Source: an uncultured Clostridium sp. (GTDB taxonomy: Bacteria; Bacillota; Clostridia; TANB77; CAG-508). From it: a stretch of DNA of 45,320 nucleotides. The notes below the pieces were generated by a model that was not told the DNA's origin, did not search any database, and saw only the letters and a program-made list of their open reading frames with translations. A program made the position numbers and the translations under genes. Positions 14,939-23,517 of this stretch are shown one piece after another. The stretch covers positions 1 through 45,320 of the forward strand of contig CANEHB010000014.1 in assembly GCA_947427205.1 (NCBI GenBank). The letters are read 5' to 3'. Every line of letters begins with the position of its first letter. The first letter of the stretch is position 1.

Positions 14939-16434
14939 GGTTTTATTAATTGTTTATAAAAATCTTTTAATTGATTATAAAAGTTGTCATTAATCTGCAT
15001 TATATCTAATGTATCTATTGAGCACTTCATTTTTTCTAAATAATATTTCCTATTTTCTATAAATCTCTTATCAATCTCTTTATTATTTTTCATCTGTTTT
15101 AATAAAGCAACATATCCATTTACAAATCCATACATTGCTATATTAGATGATCTTCTAATATCGTCATTAATTGCTATTAAAGCTATCTTATTCATGTCAT
15201 CTATTTTTTCTATTATCTCATCATCTATATCTTCTTCATCTGAAATAGTAGCTATATTTGAATAATTTAATTGTAATTTATTTTTTATATATTTATTACT
15301 ATAAGTTAGATATGTATAGTAAACTTTCCACATTTGCTTTTTGGATAACTGTGATTGATTTATTGTTAAATCAAATGCCCTTTTGTAATTTTCTAATGCT
15401 TCTTTACTATTACAACAATAATTAGGGTTAATTCTCTCCTTTCGTTCATAGTTGCAACCTAAATTTTTATAGTATACTTCTTTATTAATTTCATACTCTT
15501 TAGCACACTCAACAGCAAGTTTGCTATAAAAAACAGCTTTTTCTGCAACATCTTTTATATTATCTTTTTCACTTTCAGGGCAGTTTAGCACCATGTTTCC
15601 ATATGCTTCTCCAATTGTATTAGCAAAATAAGCAAATAATTCATAATTGTTATAATATTTATTTATTTTTTTAGTATTTAACTTATCAACAGATTTATAT
15701 TTGGGAAATTTTATATCTAAGTCACTTATTAATTTAAAATATATTTTCGTTGCTTTATCATATGATTCATATGCTTTTTCTATCTCTTCTTCATCACTTA
15801 GTGCATATCCTTTATAAAATAATATTTCTGCTTTTCTAAATTCCAAATAATTTTTTACTAATCTTTTTTTATATCTAGTATTAATATTTTCTAATTTTTC
15901 TTTTATTATTTTTTCTAGTTCTTCTACTTCTTTTATTATTATCTCATTATCCATACTTCCATTTGAATGCATTTCATATACTTTATTAAACATCTGTTCA
16001 ACAATTATAATTTCACTAAAAGCAATACTTTCTTCTTTAAATTTTCTATAATAATATCTTGACATTTCATCTGTATCTGTTTTTAGCAATTCTAATAAAA
16101 ATTCATTTTTATTTTTATCTTCCATACGATTTATAATGTTATTTAATTCTTCTTTCAATTTATTAACTTCTTGCCTTGATACTGCATTGATAATATTAAG
16201 CCCTGTCCAAACAGTTATTGCTAAACCAATAACTTCTAGTCCTATAGTTGATAAACTACTCTCTGAAATTGATTTTGTTGTATTTATATCTGGTTCTGAT
16301 TTATTTTCCATTATATAAATTATCATAGGTATTTCATTTAACACAATTATAATTAGAAATATTATTACTATAATTGCACACCATATTCTTGTAGTTTTCT
16401 CTCCCACATTCTTTTTTATTCTACTTTTTTTCAT
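14935..16434 (-). CDS. membrane-anchored helical-repeat (TPR-like) cargo protein
   Basis: A 499-residue protein, ATG at 16434 with TTGAGG upstream. It has two predicted membrane segments, about residues 18-40 (WCAIIVIIFLIIIVL) and about 62-80 (IGLEVIGLAITVWTGLNII). A coiled-coil stretch follows (VNKLKEELNNIINRMEDKN), then about 350 residues of helices with TPR-like spacing of Y, A and K (EAYESYDKATKIYF; SKEALENYKRAFDL). No enzyme motif is visible. It starts 40 nt after the acyl-ligase gene on the same strand, so the pair is probably an operon. Not a known conjugation protein; possibly a cell-envelope or defence-type cargo. Confidence 0.65.
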   Translation of the reverse strand: MKKSRIKKNVGEKTTRIWCAIIVIIFLIIIVLNEIPMIIYIMENKSEPDINTTKSISESSLSTIGLEVIGLAITVWTGLNIINAVSRQEVNKLKEELNNIINRMEDKNKNEFLLELLKTDTDEMSRYYYRKFKEESIAFSEIIIVEQMFNKVYEMHSNGSMDNEIIIKEVEELEKIIKEKLENINTRYKKRLVKNYLEFRKAEILFYKGYALSDEEEIEKAYESYDKATKIYFKLISDLDIKFPKYKSVDKLNTKKINKYYNNYELFAYFANTIGEAYGNMVLNCPESEKDNIKDVAEKAVFYSKLAVECAKEYEINKEVYYKNLGCNYERKERINPNYCCNSKEALENYKRAFDLTINQSQLSKKQMWKVYYTYLTYSNKYIKNKLQLNYSNIATISDEEDIDDEIIEKIDDMNKIALIAINDDIRRSSNIAMYGFVNGYVALLKQMKNNKEIDKRFIENRKYYLEKMKCSIDTLDIMQINDNFYNQLKDFYKQLIKP

Positions 16435-16474
16435 AATTTTATACCTCAATTTTAAAAATAATAATTACTATAAT

Positions 16475-18364
16475 TTATTTTATATTTTTAAAAATCTTTA
16501 TATCAGAAACTGATAAATTATTTTCATTAATCTTTACATTAACTTCATTTCCAGTAAGTTTTTCATTAATTAACATATTATAATTCATTTTTGAATTTTT
16601 AGTTAATGGAATCTCACTTCTTATTTTAAATTTAGAAGGTATATCTCTTGTTGAAACATCTTTGTTTTTTATAAAGTTTTCATCAACTATTTTTTTTATA
16701 TATTTTTCTTCATCTATTGTATCTATATTGTCTTTAAAAGTAATATGTGCTATTGGCATATTTCCAAAATTTTTTTCATCATAATATGGAACTACACAAC
16801 AATTTTCTACTATGTTATTATTTTTTATAATATTTTCTAAATTAGAGGGATATATTTTATAACCATCATATCTAGTAAACATCCTACTCTCTCTATCTAC
16901 AAATTTTATTTTTCCATCTGTATTCATTTCAATTATATCCCTAGTATTAATATAATCTTTTCCATCTATTTTCATATGTGGTACAATTTCGTTACCATCT
17001 AATTTACCACTTGTCATTGCTGGCGTAGATACATAAGCTAATCCTTGTATTTTTTCTTTATTTTCAAAATTTAATGGCTCTTTAGTTTCTGGATTAACTA
17101 TCATATATGTTGTGTTTGGTAAAGGAATACCTAAATATCCTATGTCATTGTAATTATTTACTGCATATGTTCCACAGCCACCAATTTCACTCATTCCAAT
17201 GCCCTTTGTTACAACACATTTTGAATTATGTTCTTTATAAAATTGATTTATAGCTTGTTCTTCTTCATTTGTTAATTTATCGCCCCCACAAACAGCAGTT
17301 TCTAAATACGATAAATCTACATTTTTAATTCTTTCATCTTTTATCATTGCTAAATACCATGATGGCATTCCCATTGCATGTTGTGCTTTATTATCTACTA
17401 AGATTTTTCCAAAGTCTTTTACTTCAAATTGGGGTATTTGAATCATTTCTGCTCCAGATACAAAACCAAAATGAGCTAAGTTGACAGAGCCATAAGCAGC
17501 AAAATAGGGTAACATCTGCAATACAGATACCCCTGGTTTATATTCAACTTTTGCAGTAAATAATTGATGTACTAGTGTATTCATATTATCATTCGTTAAA
17601 GGTATAGGCTTTGGTACAGCATTTGTTGTTCCAGAAGTATGCACTATTAGAGCTAACTTATTTTTTATATATTTACATTCTTTTTCTTCTACATCTTTGC
17701 CATTTTTTATGAAATTTCCCCATTTTATTACGTTTAAAGTCTTATTTTTATCAATACTTTTTTTATTTGATTTTCTCAATTCTTTTATCTTAAATAATTG
17801 TTTAATTATAAAAGGTAATGACTCACTTGCTGAAACAGTTATTACAGTATTTATTCCTATTTCTTTTAGTTCTTCTTCAATAGGTTTAATCAACCCATCA
17901 TATACTTGATTTATTGCTATTATATAATTAGCTTTTTCCTTTTTTAATGTATCAAGCAATTTTTTTGAGTTAACTTCTATATCATTACTATCAGGTCTAG
18001 GATCAATGAAGTCGCATACAGCACCCAATTTATTAACTCCATACATTATATATGCAGTTTCAGGTATAACAGGCATTAGTATTGCTATTCTATCATCTTC
18101 TTTGACTCCTATATTTGTTAGTCCTTTTGCAGTTCTGTTTATATTTTCTTGAAATTTACTATAATTAATTCTTTTTCCATAATATCTTATTGCTATTAAA
18201 TTGCCTCTATCTTTATTAGCAATACGTTGATATTCATATGCTGTCATTTGTGGTAATTCTTTTTCCAATAGTTCAATATCATAATATTTCATCCAAGGTT
18301 TATCAATATGTGGATATCCTGTTAATTTCTCTGTATTATTCTTAGTTTCAGCTATTTTTTTCAT
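16475..18364 (-). CDS. AMP-forming acyl-CoA synthetase / adenylate-forming ligase (cargo)
   Basis: A 629-residue enzyme of the ANL superfamily. The ATP-binding loop HTSGTTNAVPKPI is near residue 241. Further motifs are GIGMSEIGGCGTY near 389-401 (A5), NTRDIIE near 472 (A7), DRESRMFTRYDGYKIYPSNLE near 484-504 (A8) and IPLTKNSKMNYN near 590, whose K is the likely A10 lysine. It should adenylate a carboxylic acid and load it on CoA or a carrier. No carrier protein or biosynthesis gene is nearby; the only partner is the downstream membrane/TPR protein. It is the outermost gene of element A, about 310 nt from att copy 2. Confidence 0.85.
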   Translation of the reverse strand: MKKIAETKNNTEKLTGYPHIDKPWMKYYDIELLEKELPQMTAYEYQRIANKDRGNLIAIRYYGKRINYSKFQENINRTAKGLTNIGVKEDDRIAILMPVIPETAYIMYGVNKLGAVCDFIDPRPDSNDIEVNSKKLLDTLKKEKANYIIAINQVYDGLIKPIEEELKEIGINTVITVSASESLPFIIKQLFKIKELRKSNKKSIDKNKTLNVIKWGNFIKNGKDVEEKECKYIKNKLALIVHTSGTTNAVPKPIPLTNDNMNTLVHQLFTAKVEYKPGVSVLQMLPYFAAYGSVNLAHFGFVSGAEMIQIPQFEVKDFGKILVDNKAQHAMGMPSWYLAMIKDERIKNVDLSYLETAVCGGDKLTNEEEQAINQFYKEHNSKCVVTKGIGMSEIGGCGTYAVNNYNDIGYLGIPLPNTTYMIVNPETKEPLNFENKEKIQGLAYVSTPAMTSGKLDGNEIVPHMKIDGKDYINTRDIIEMNTDGKIKFVDRESRMFTRYDGYKIYPSNLENIIKNNNIVENCCVVPYYDEKNFGNMPIAHITFKDNIDTIDEEKYIKKIVDENFIKNKDVSTRDIPSKFKIRSEIPLTKNSKMNYNMLINEKLTGNEVNVKINENNLSVSDIKIFKNIK

Positions 18365-18494
18365 TATATTGCTCCTTATAATTTATTTTTTATCTTGACT
18401 TTTAAAAATATATCATTTTTTCCATTTTATGTCAACGTATTGTATAAAAATATATCTATTATCATAAGTATATGAATTTTAATTATTTTAAAAT

Positions 18495-18529
18495 GGTGTG
18501 CAATTTTGGTGTGCAATTGGTGTGCAATT
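18495..18529. repeat. three direct repeats GGTGTGCAATT (possible integrase arm sites)
   Basis: GGTGTGCAATT occurs at 18495-18505, 18508-18518 and 18519-18529, all in the same orientation and about 145 bp inside att copy 2. Short direct repeats at this distance are typical arm-type binding sites of tyrosine integrases. No convincing counterpart was seen at the left end of element A, so the role is inferred. Confidence 0.55.
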
Positions 18530-18643
18530 TACAAAAATTAATCAATAATGTTAGATGTTTTTGAAATATGATTGAATAAGAAATATTGCTTATATATCAA
18601 CAGTATCAATACTTACAACTACTTTTGAATAAAAATAAAAAAA

Positions 18644-18673
18644 GATGAATTATACTCTAATTCATCGTTTTTT
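18644..18673 (+). terminator. terminator abutting att copy 2
   Basis: GATGAATTA (18644-18652) pairs with TAATTCATC (18658-18666) and is followed by GTTTTTT. The T run merges with the first bases of the att copy. It may insulate the element junction from read-through. Confidence 0.7.
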
Positions 18674-18684
18674 GGTGGAGATGA
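18668..18684. repeat. attachment-site copy 2 (junction of elements A and B)
   Basis: TTTTTTGGTGGAGATGA, identical to 7841-7857 and sharing TTGGTGGAG with the ssrA 3' end. It is the junction between the two tandem elements. Confidence 0.82.
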
Positions 18685-18720
18685 CAAAAGTTCTCCTTTA
18701 TATATCAACAGTTTTCTTCA

Positions 18721-18751
18721 TTTTGTTGACAGAAATGTTGACAATTTTGCA
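18721..18751. repeat. left arm repeat of element B (TGTTGAC pairs)
   Basis: This 31-bp block has two TGTTGACA-type motifs in direct orientation and ends TTTTGCA. It matches 27526-27556 at the other end of element B at about 25 of 31 positions in the same orientation. Presence at both ends suggests integrase or Xis arm sites. Confidence 0.62.
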
Positions 18752-18892
18752 GTTAATCACTCTTAAAGGCATATAAATTTACTCTAATTTTATGAGTGAT
18801 ACTCGAATTTATAAAATATATTATAGCTATTATATAGTAAGCAATAAATTTATTCAAGTAGTACTTTGCTAATATATTTTGCTATATGTGGC

Positions 18893-19034
18893 TAAAACCT
18901 ATAAAAATGTCAAAATTCTATTTTGATATTTTTATGGGTTACCGTGGAAGAGTTTGAGAAACCGAGAAAGGTTGCTCATTAGTTTAGCTGTTAAGCTAAA
19001 CTACCTTATAACAATATGCTAATATTGTTATAAC
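18893..19034 (+). repeat. stack of inverted repeats and conserved box upstream of oriT B
   Basis: Three hairpins follow one another: AACCTATAAAAAT...ATTTTTATGGGTT (about 18896-18940); TAGTTTAGCT-gtta-AGCTAAACTA (about 18980-19003); and TTATAACAATAT...ATATTGTTATAA (about 19005-19034). Between the first two lies GTGGAAGAGTTTGAGAAACC (within 18944-18965), conserved in element A. The arrangement resembles accessory or replication signals next to oriT; the function is not known. Confidence 0.55.
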
Positions 19035-19129
19035 ACGATTATAATATTCAAATAAAATAATGTATATTATTTTGTGGTATTGTTTAAATGTATTTAATCA
19101 ATATGAATACTTAATCGTGCATAAAAGGA

Positions 19130-19200
19130 TTATTAAGGAAAACTTTAGTTGTCCTTAATCACACGAACTTCTTATGAAGTTCTAGTGTGTTAGAACTTCA
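19130..19200 (+). other. origin of transfer (oriT) of element B, MobV/pMV158 type
   Basis: TTAAGG (19133-19138) pairs with CCTTAA (19153-19158), followed by GAACTTC-ttat-GAAGTTC (19165-19182) and GTTCTAGTGTG|TTAGAAC (19179-19196). The nick region TAGTGTG|TT is identical to that of pMV158 as I remember it, so the predicted nick is between 19189 and 19190. It lies 97 nt before the MobV start in the expected orientation. Confidence 0.82.
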
Positions 19201-19239
19201 AGAAAGTTATATATTGAAAAATCAAAGGAGGTATTTATT

Positions 19240-19290
19240 TTGCTTGAGCCTACGAAGGCTATCTTAAAAGAAAAGGAATATAAAAAATGA
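19240..19290 (+). CDS. 16-codon leader ORF coupled to MobV (element B)
   Basis: A TTG start with a very strong AAAGGAGG site 8 nt upstream encodes MLEPTKAILKEKEYKK. Its TGA overlaps the MobV ATG (ATGA). It occupies the place of the DUF3848-like gene of element A. Ribosomes would be delivered to MobV by coupling. Whether the peptide itself matters is unknown. Confidence 0.45.
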   Translation: MLEPTKAILKEKEYKK

Positions 19291-20246
19291 GTTATGCAAT
19301 AATTAGAAATGCTAACTACAAAAAAGATAATCTTGCGGGATTATATAAACATAATGAAAGAAAAAATACAAACTATTCTAATAAAGATATTAACAAAAAT
19401 AATTCTATAAAAAACTATTCAATTAAACAATGTAATACTACCTATTCAAAGGCTATTAACGAACTAATTAAAACTAATGATTTAAAATGTAGAATAACAA
19501 GTTATACTAATTTAGTTTGTGAATTTATTATTACTTCTGACAAAGAATTCTTTGAAGAAATTGGAGAAGAAGAAACAAAAAGATATTTTCAAACAGCCTA
19601 CAACTTTGTTGCAAATTATAAAAATCTAGGAGAACAATATATTTTATCTGCAAAAGTTCATTTAGACGAAAGTACACCCCATCTACATTTAGTGTTTGCT
19701 CCAGTTATTCAAACTAAAGATAAAAACGGAAATCAAGTCAAAAAAATTGCTTGTAGTGAATATTGGAAAGGCAAAGACAGTTATAAAAAACTACAAGATA
19801 ATTTCTATAAGTATATTACTGAAAATGGATTTGATTTAGAACGTGGCAAAGAACGAGAAGTCGAACATTTAAGCACAGAAAAATTAAAGCAAGTTACTAA
19901 CTACGAAAATATAAAATATGAATTAACGCAAGAAGAAATACAGCCATTAGAAACTAAAAATACAGCTTTAGTATTAGCACAGAATAAAGAGTTAATTAAG
20001 TATATAAATAAACTAAAATCGCATTTAAGCAAGTCTTATAGTGCAATAGAGACAGTAAATAAATTACAAAAGCAAAATGCTGATTTACAATATGAAAATC
20101 AAGAATTAAAAAGAGAAAATCACAAATTGAAGAATTACATAAATAAAACTTTTGAAGTTGTAAAACATCTTTTTAATTTTCCTTTAGATACTTTTAAGAG
20201 ATTAGTTGATAATTTTGTAAAAAATTTTGATAAAGATAATTTGTAA
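19287..20246 (+). CDS. MobV-family relaxase (Mob/Pre) of element B
   Basis: A 319-residue relaxase, close homologue of 8694-9662. The N terminus SYAIIRNANYKKDNLAGLYK, HNERKN and NYSNKDIN, plus HLDESTPHLHLVF near residues 128-140, give the MobV metal-binding motif HxDExxPHxH. Residues about 210-300 are coiled coil. It should nick the oriT at 19189/19190. It ends in a perfect hairpin terminator. Together with oriT it makes the element mobilizable by a helper. Confidence 0.92.
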   Translation: MSYAIIRNANYKKDNLAGLYKHNERKNTNYSNKDINKNNSIKNYSIKQCNTTYSKAINELIKTNDLKCRITSYTNLVCEFIITSDKEFFEEIGEEETKRYFQTAYNFVANYKNLGEQYILSAKVHLDESTPHLHLVFAPVIQTKDKNGNQVKKIACSEYWKGKDSYKKLQDNFYKYITENGFDLERGKEREVEHLSTEKLKQVTNYENIKYELTQEEIQPLETKNTALVLAQNKELIKYINKLKSHLSKSYSAIETVNKLQKQNADLQYENQELKRENHKLKNYINKTFEVVKHLFNFPLDTFKRLVDNFVKNFDKDNL

Positions 20247-20252
20247 AATATT

Positions 20253-20284
20253 AGAGCAGATAATTACTATGAATTATCTGCTCT
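20253..20284. terminator. bidirectional terminator between MobV and MerR genes
   Basis: AGAGCAGATAATT (20253-20265) pairs perfectly with AATTATCTGCTCT (20272-20284). It serves the convergent MobV and MerR-type genes. Confidence 0.8.
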
Positions 20285-20310
20285 ATAACTTGTAATTTGT
20301 TTAATAGATA

Positions 20311-21183
20311 TTATTCTGTATATTCAGGATAATTTTTAATAAATTGTTCATTTGCTTTTAACATTTCCTCATAATATTCATTATATAATGGACTTAACTT
20401 TCTCATTGCAGGTATAAACTTTTCATAATATCCATTTGTAGCACAAACTTGTTTCATTAGTTCCATTAGTCTATTAGCAGATGAATTTTTAAATTCTTCT
20501 GTTTTCTTATATTCATTATATTTGTCTAGTGATTCCTTATTTTTTCTTACAAACTCATCTATATTTCTTATATTTTTATCCTTTGCTTGAATAATACTAT
20601 TTATTATTTTTTGACCTTTTTCACTTGAGTATTCTTCTAAATACTCATCTAAATATTCTTGTAAGTCTTTTGGTATTTTAATATTAGGTACATTATCAAA
20701 AAAATCAATAATTTCTTTAAATGCTTCCATTTGTTCCTTTGTTTCAATTCTTCCTGTAAGATACCTAGAAAAATTCAAACTTATAAATTTTCCATAATAA
20801 CTAGGAAATAAATCCATCAACTTTTTAATGATAATTGTTTTAGAATTTATATTATTTATTTCTTGTTCTAATTTTTCTAAACTTTCTCCATTGCATAGCT
20901 TTTGTAAAATATCCTGTTTTGCTTTTTCTTGCTCTAATTCAAGAGTTTTCTTATATAAAACACTTTTTAATTCATCTGGATTAGCAAGAATACTTTTAAT
21001 TTCAGATATACTTAATCCTAATCTTCTATATAAAGCAATTTGCTTTAAAATTTCTACATCTTTCTTTGAAAAATCTCTATATCCATTTTCTAGGATACTA
21101 GGACATATTAATTCTTGTTCTGTATAATATTCAACTGCTTTTTTAGTTAAATTACACAATTTTGCAACTTCATTTATTAACAT
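20311..21183 (-). CDS. MerR-family regulator with long C-terminal domain
   Basis: A 290-residue protein from the ATG at 21183 (GAGGTGG upstream). Residues 1-70 are a MerR helix-turn-helix and wing (INEVAKLCNLTKKAVEYYTE, YRDFSKKDVEILKQI, RLGLSISEIK). A dimerisation coiled coil near 75-110 and a large helical effector domain follow, so a small-molecule or drug signal is likely. The promoter has the 19-bp spacer typical of MerR control, implying autoregulation. It is the last gene of a cluster with GNAT, HEAT-like and unknown genes on the same strand. Confidence 0.82.
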   Translation of the reverse strand: MLINEVAKLCNLTKKAVEYYTEQELICPSILENGYRDFSKKDVEILKQIALYRRLGLSISEIKSILANPDELKSVLYKKTLELEQEKAKQDILQKLCNGESLEKLEQEINNINSKTIIIKKLMDLFPSYYGKFISLNFSRYLTGRIETKEQMEAFKEIIDFFDNVPNIKIPKDLQEYLDEYLEEYSSEKGQKIINSIIQAKDKNIRNIDEFVRKNKESLDKYNEYKKTEEFKNSSANRLMELMKQVCATNGYYEKFIPAMRKLSPLYNEYYEEMLKANEQFIKNYPEYTE

Positions 21184-21202
21184 TATAACCACCTCTGTTA
21201 TA

Positions 21203-21233
21203 ATTGTAAGCTAACCTGTAAGGGCATAGTCAA
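21203..21233 (-). promoter_or_regulatory. MerR-type promoter with 19-bp spacer
   Basis: On the minus strand, -35 TTGACT (21233-21228) and -10 TACAAT (21208-21203) are separated by 19 bp. The spacer contains CCCTTACAGGTTAGCTTAC, with half-sites usual for MerR operators. The long spacer is the hallmark of promoters untwisted by MerR proteins. Confidence 0.75.
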
Positions 21234-21264
21234 GTAATTATTTTAAAAAATTGTAATTTTGCAG

Positions 21265-21774
21265 TTAGATATTATATTCAAATCCAACTTCTAAATATTC
21301 TTTTTCTCCTATTTCTATTGTTCTTTCTTTAATAATTTTTCCACCCATTTTTGCATAAAACTTTTTAGATGGCTCATTATTTTTTAAACACCATAATATC
21401 ATCTTTGTTTTATTTTTGCTTTTAAACTCATTTATAACAAATTGAAACAGTTTTGTTCCTATACCATTGTATTTTAAGTTTGGCTTAACATATAGTGCTA
21501 ATAATTCACAATCTATATTTGATATATTAGGTGTAAATTTATTACTATCAATATATCTACAAAATCCAACTATTTGATTATTTAATTCTGCAACTATAAA
21601 ACCATTTTGTTTATAATCATTTTTTCTTTTTTCAATTCTTTCATTTCTGTTCATTGAATTTAAAATATTATTATCAACTATTCCTTTATATGCTGATTTC
21701 CAACCATCTATTTGAATATCTACAACACTTGGAATATCTTTTTCTTCAATATTTCTAACTATAAGATTTTCCAT
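21265..21774 (-). CDS. GNAT-family N-acetyltransferase
   Basis: A 169-residue acetyltransferase. The start VRNIEEKDIPSVVDIQIDGWKSAYKG is typical of GNAT proteins. The acetyl-CoA loop is LKYNGIGTKLF near residues 95-105 (Q/RxxGxG/A pattern with K/N/G/I/G). The C-terminal CLKNNEPSKKFYAKMGG near 130-146 carries the asparagine/tyrosine segment. The substrate could be a small amine, antibiotic or protein. It sits between the MerR and HEAT-like genes as element cargo and may be under MerR-linked control. Confidence 0.85.
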   Translation of the reverse strand: MENLIVRNIEEKDIPSVVDIQIDGWKSAYKGIVDNNILNSMNRNERIEKRKNDYKQNGFIVAELNNQIVGFCRYIDSNKFTPNISNIDCELLALYVKPNLKYNGIGTKLFQFVINEFKSKNKTKMILWCLKNNEPSKKFYAKMGGKIIKERTIEIGEKEYLEVGFEYNI

Positions 21775-21800
21775 AATTTATCACTCTTTCAAATTATAAT

Positions 21801-22232
21801 TTATTTAATTAAATTTAATATTTTTTCCACATCTTTAAAAATCAAACTTTGCATACTATCTTCATATTTTAAATAATTTAATTTTAATAATCTTTCTTTT
21901 ATTACTGGTATAAGTTCTTTTTTATATTTAATTATATTCTCCAAAGATTTTATACATTGTCTTGCAGTAATTGGCTTTTCATCTTCAATATGCTCTAAAA
22001 ATTTATTTATTATTGAATTTATTTTGTTATCAATATCCCATTTAGCATTGCTTGAAATTAAAACAATACCTCTCGTTCTTATATATGAGTTTTTATTATC
22101 TAACATTTCTACAAATTTATCAAAATATTCATATACTTCATCACTTGTATAAGATATTTTTTCTAATTCTTTTAAACAACTATATGCTACTTTATTATCT
22201 AAATCATATAAATTTTCTATTAAATCTTCCAT
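21801..22232 (-). CDS. HEAT-like helical repeat protein
   Basis: A 143-residue all-helical protein, from the ATG at 22232. The spacing of hydrophobic residues (VAYSCLKELEKIS; IRTRGIVLISSNAKW; ITARQCIKSLENIIKY) suggests three to four HEAT/ARM repeats. Such proteins bind other proteins and have no catalytic motif. It lies 26 nt upstream of the GNAT gene on the same strand. The ribosome binding site is weak (GCGAG). Partner unknown. Confidence 0.65.
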   Translation of the reverse strand: MEDLIENLYDLDNKVAYSCLKELEKISYTSDEVYEYFDKFVEMLDNKNSYIRTRGIVLISSNAKWDIDNKINSIINKFLEHIEDEKPITARQCIKSLENIIKYKKELIPVIKERLLKLNYLKYEDSMQSLIFKDVEKILNLIK

Positions 22233-22287
22233 ATTATATCTCGCTTTCAAAACACTAATTCTATCGGTTAGTATTTATTTTTAATAA

Positions 22288-22764
22288 TTATATATTATTA
22301 AACTTTGTAATTATAATTTGTTGAATTTTTTGGATTTCCAAAAGTACCAGCTTATTACTTAAAATATCATTATACATTTTTATCTGTTCTGTAAACTTTA
22401 TAACATTTTCATCTAACTTGTTAAAATAATAATTGGGAGCTGGTATTGCTAATGGAAAGTGTATTGGAAATGAAATTCCACCTTTTTTGTATTTTTGAAA
22501 ACTAACTAATGATACACTATGTTTTTGTGCATTATATGCTCCTCTAAATGCTTGTTCATACTTATACTCATTTTCAGAATATTTTATACCAGCAGTTTTT
22601 AATCTATCTAAGCAACTACCTATCCATAATAAAGTTGTTCCCAAATTTGTATATATATCTTTACAATTTTGATTATCACTTGCTATTGAAGTATGTATAA
22701 CTTCTTCTAATTCATTTACATATTTTTCCAAACTATAAATAACTTCATTTTTATCTGCTACCAT
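22288..22764 (-). CDS. 158-residue protein of unknown function
   Basis: I do not recognise this protein. It is soluble and helical. The first half contains ELEEVIHTSIASDNQNC and LLWIGSCLDRL, the second a proline/aromatic patch (GGISFPIHFPLAIPAPNYYF, near residues 92-111). AAGGAA precedes the ATG. It is 22 nt after the Xre gene and could be co-transcribed with it, which would tie it to the repressor switch. Confidence 0.55.
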   Translation of the reverse strand: MVADKNEVIYSLEKYVNELEEVIHTSIASDNQNCKDIYTNLGTTLLWIGSCLDRLKTAGIKYSENEYKYEQAFRGAYNAQKHSVSLVSFQKYKKGGISFPIHFPLAIPAPNYYFNKLDENVIKFTEQIKMYNDILSNKLVLLEIQKIQQIIITKFNNI

Positions 22765-22786
22765 ATTAATTTCCTTCTATTCTAAA

Positions 22787-23491
22787 TTATATATTAAAAA
22801 TATCTAAATATAAAGCATTTTGCTTATTTAATATTTCTTGTTCATTTTCATTTAACTTTAATTGTTCAAACATTTCATTAGTAAAATCAACATTTTTCTT
22901 TGAAAAATAGCACTTTCTTAAGCTAGGCTCACATTTTGCATTTGTTCCAAAGTACCCACCAAGCATTAAACCATCTGTACCATTACAAATATTTATTTCA
23001 ACAACTGCAACATCAACTCTACTGCTTGTAGGTTTATAGTTTTCCATTACAGCAAATACAATTTCATCATTACATATCAAGTAACCCTCTGAGTATATTC
23101 TTTTATCGTGATAATCTACAAACTTCGCTTTGCAGATATTTTGTTTTTGCTCTAGTTCTAATATGTATTTATCAGGTGCAAACTTTTTAGTTCTAAAATT
23201 ATAAGCATTAAAATATACATATAATTTATCAGTACCAAAAGGATTTTTAGACTTGTTGTGTTGCATTGTTCTAATAGTATCATTTTCATATAAATCAGCT
23301 TCATATATTCCAAGTTCTTCACAAATTATACTAACATCTTTAGCGTCTGGTATGACTTCTCCTTTTTCATATCTACTAACAATAGCTTTGCTTTTACCAA
23401 GACTTGTCGCAATATTTTCTTGACTTAACCCCTTTTTAATCCTATAATTTTTTATTCTTTCGCCAAAATCTTTGCTATCAAATTCAGACAT
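22787..23491 (-). CDS. Xre-family transcriptional repressor of element B
   Basis: A 234-residue regulator from MSEFDSKDFG (AGGAGG upstream). The helix-turn-helix lies at about residues 10-62 (IKNYRIKKGLSQENIATSLG, then IVSRYEKGEVIPDAK). The C-terminal domain matches that of the element A protein (ENYKPTSSR, GLMLGGYFG, PSLRKCYFS). The two proteins differ in the recognition helix (KNATTVG versus KSKAIVS), so they may read different operators. This fits two related elements coexisting without cross-repression. Confidence 0.88.
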   Translation of the reverse strand: MSEFDSKDFGERIKNYRIKKGLSQENIATSLGKSKAIVSRYEKGEVIPDAKDVSIICEELGIYEADLYENDTIRTMQHNKSKNPFGTDKLYVYFNAYNFRTKKFAPDKYILELEQKQNICKAKFVDYHDKRIYSEGYLICNDEIVFAVMENYKPTSSRVDVAVVEINICNGTDGLMLGGYFGTNAKCEPSLRKCYFSKKNVDFTNEMFEQLKLNENEQEILNKQNALYLDIFNI

Positions 23492-23517
23492 AATATGCAC
23501 CTCCTATAAACAAACTT

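Larger units (their letters stand above)
7845..18674. mobile_element. integrative mobilizable element A (about 10.8 kb)
   Basis: The element is bounded by att copies 1 and 2. Read on the minus strand it holds: cargo (acyl ligase, membrane/TPR protein), Xre repressor, a 63-residue protein, a frameshifted DUF3846-like gene, Xis-like protein, integrase, an 87-residue protein, oriT, a DUF3848-like protein, MobV relaxase and a DUF6809-like protein. A Spo0A-C-like gene faces the other way. It lacks conjugation (type IV secretion) genes, so it is mobilizable rather than self-transmissible. It shares most modules with element B next to it. Boundaries rest on the att repeats; the exact crossover base is not known. 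Confidence 0.8.

Noticed and set aside
18944..18965. att-like core near GTGGAAG
   Set aside because: It resembles GGTGGAG only in part, lies inside element B and pairs with a conserved box next to oriT A, not with att sites.
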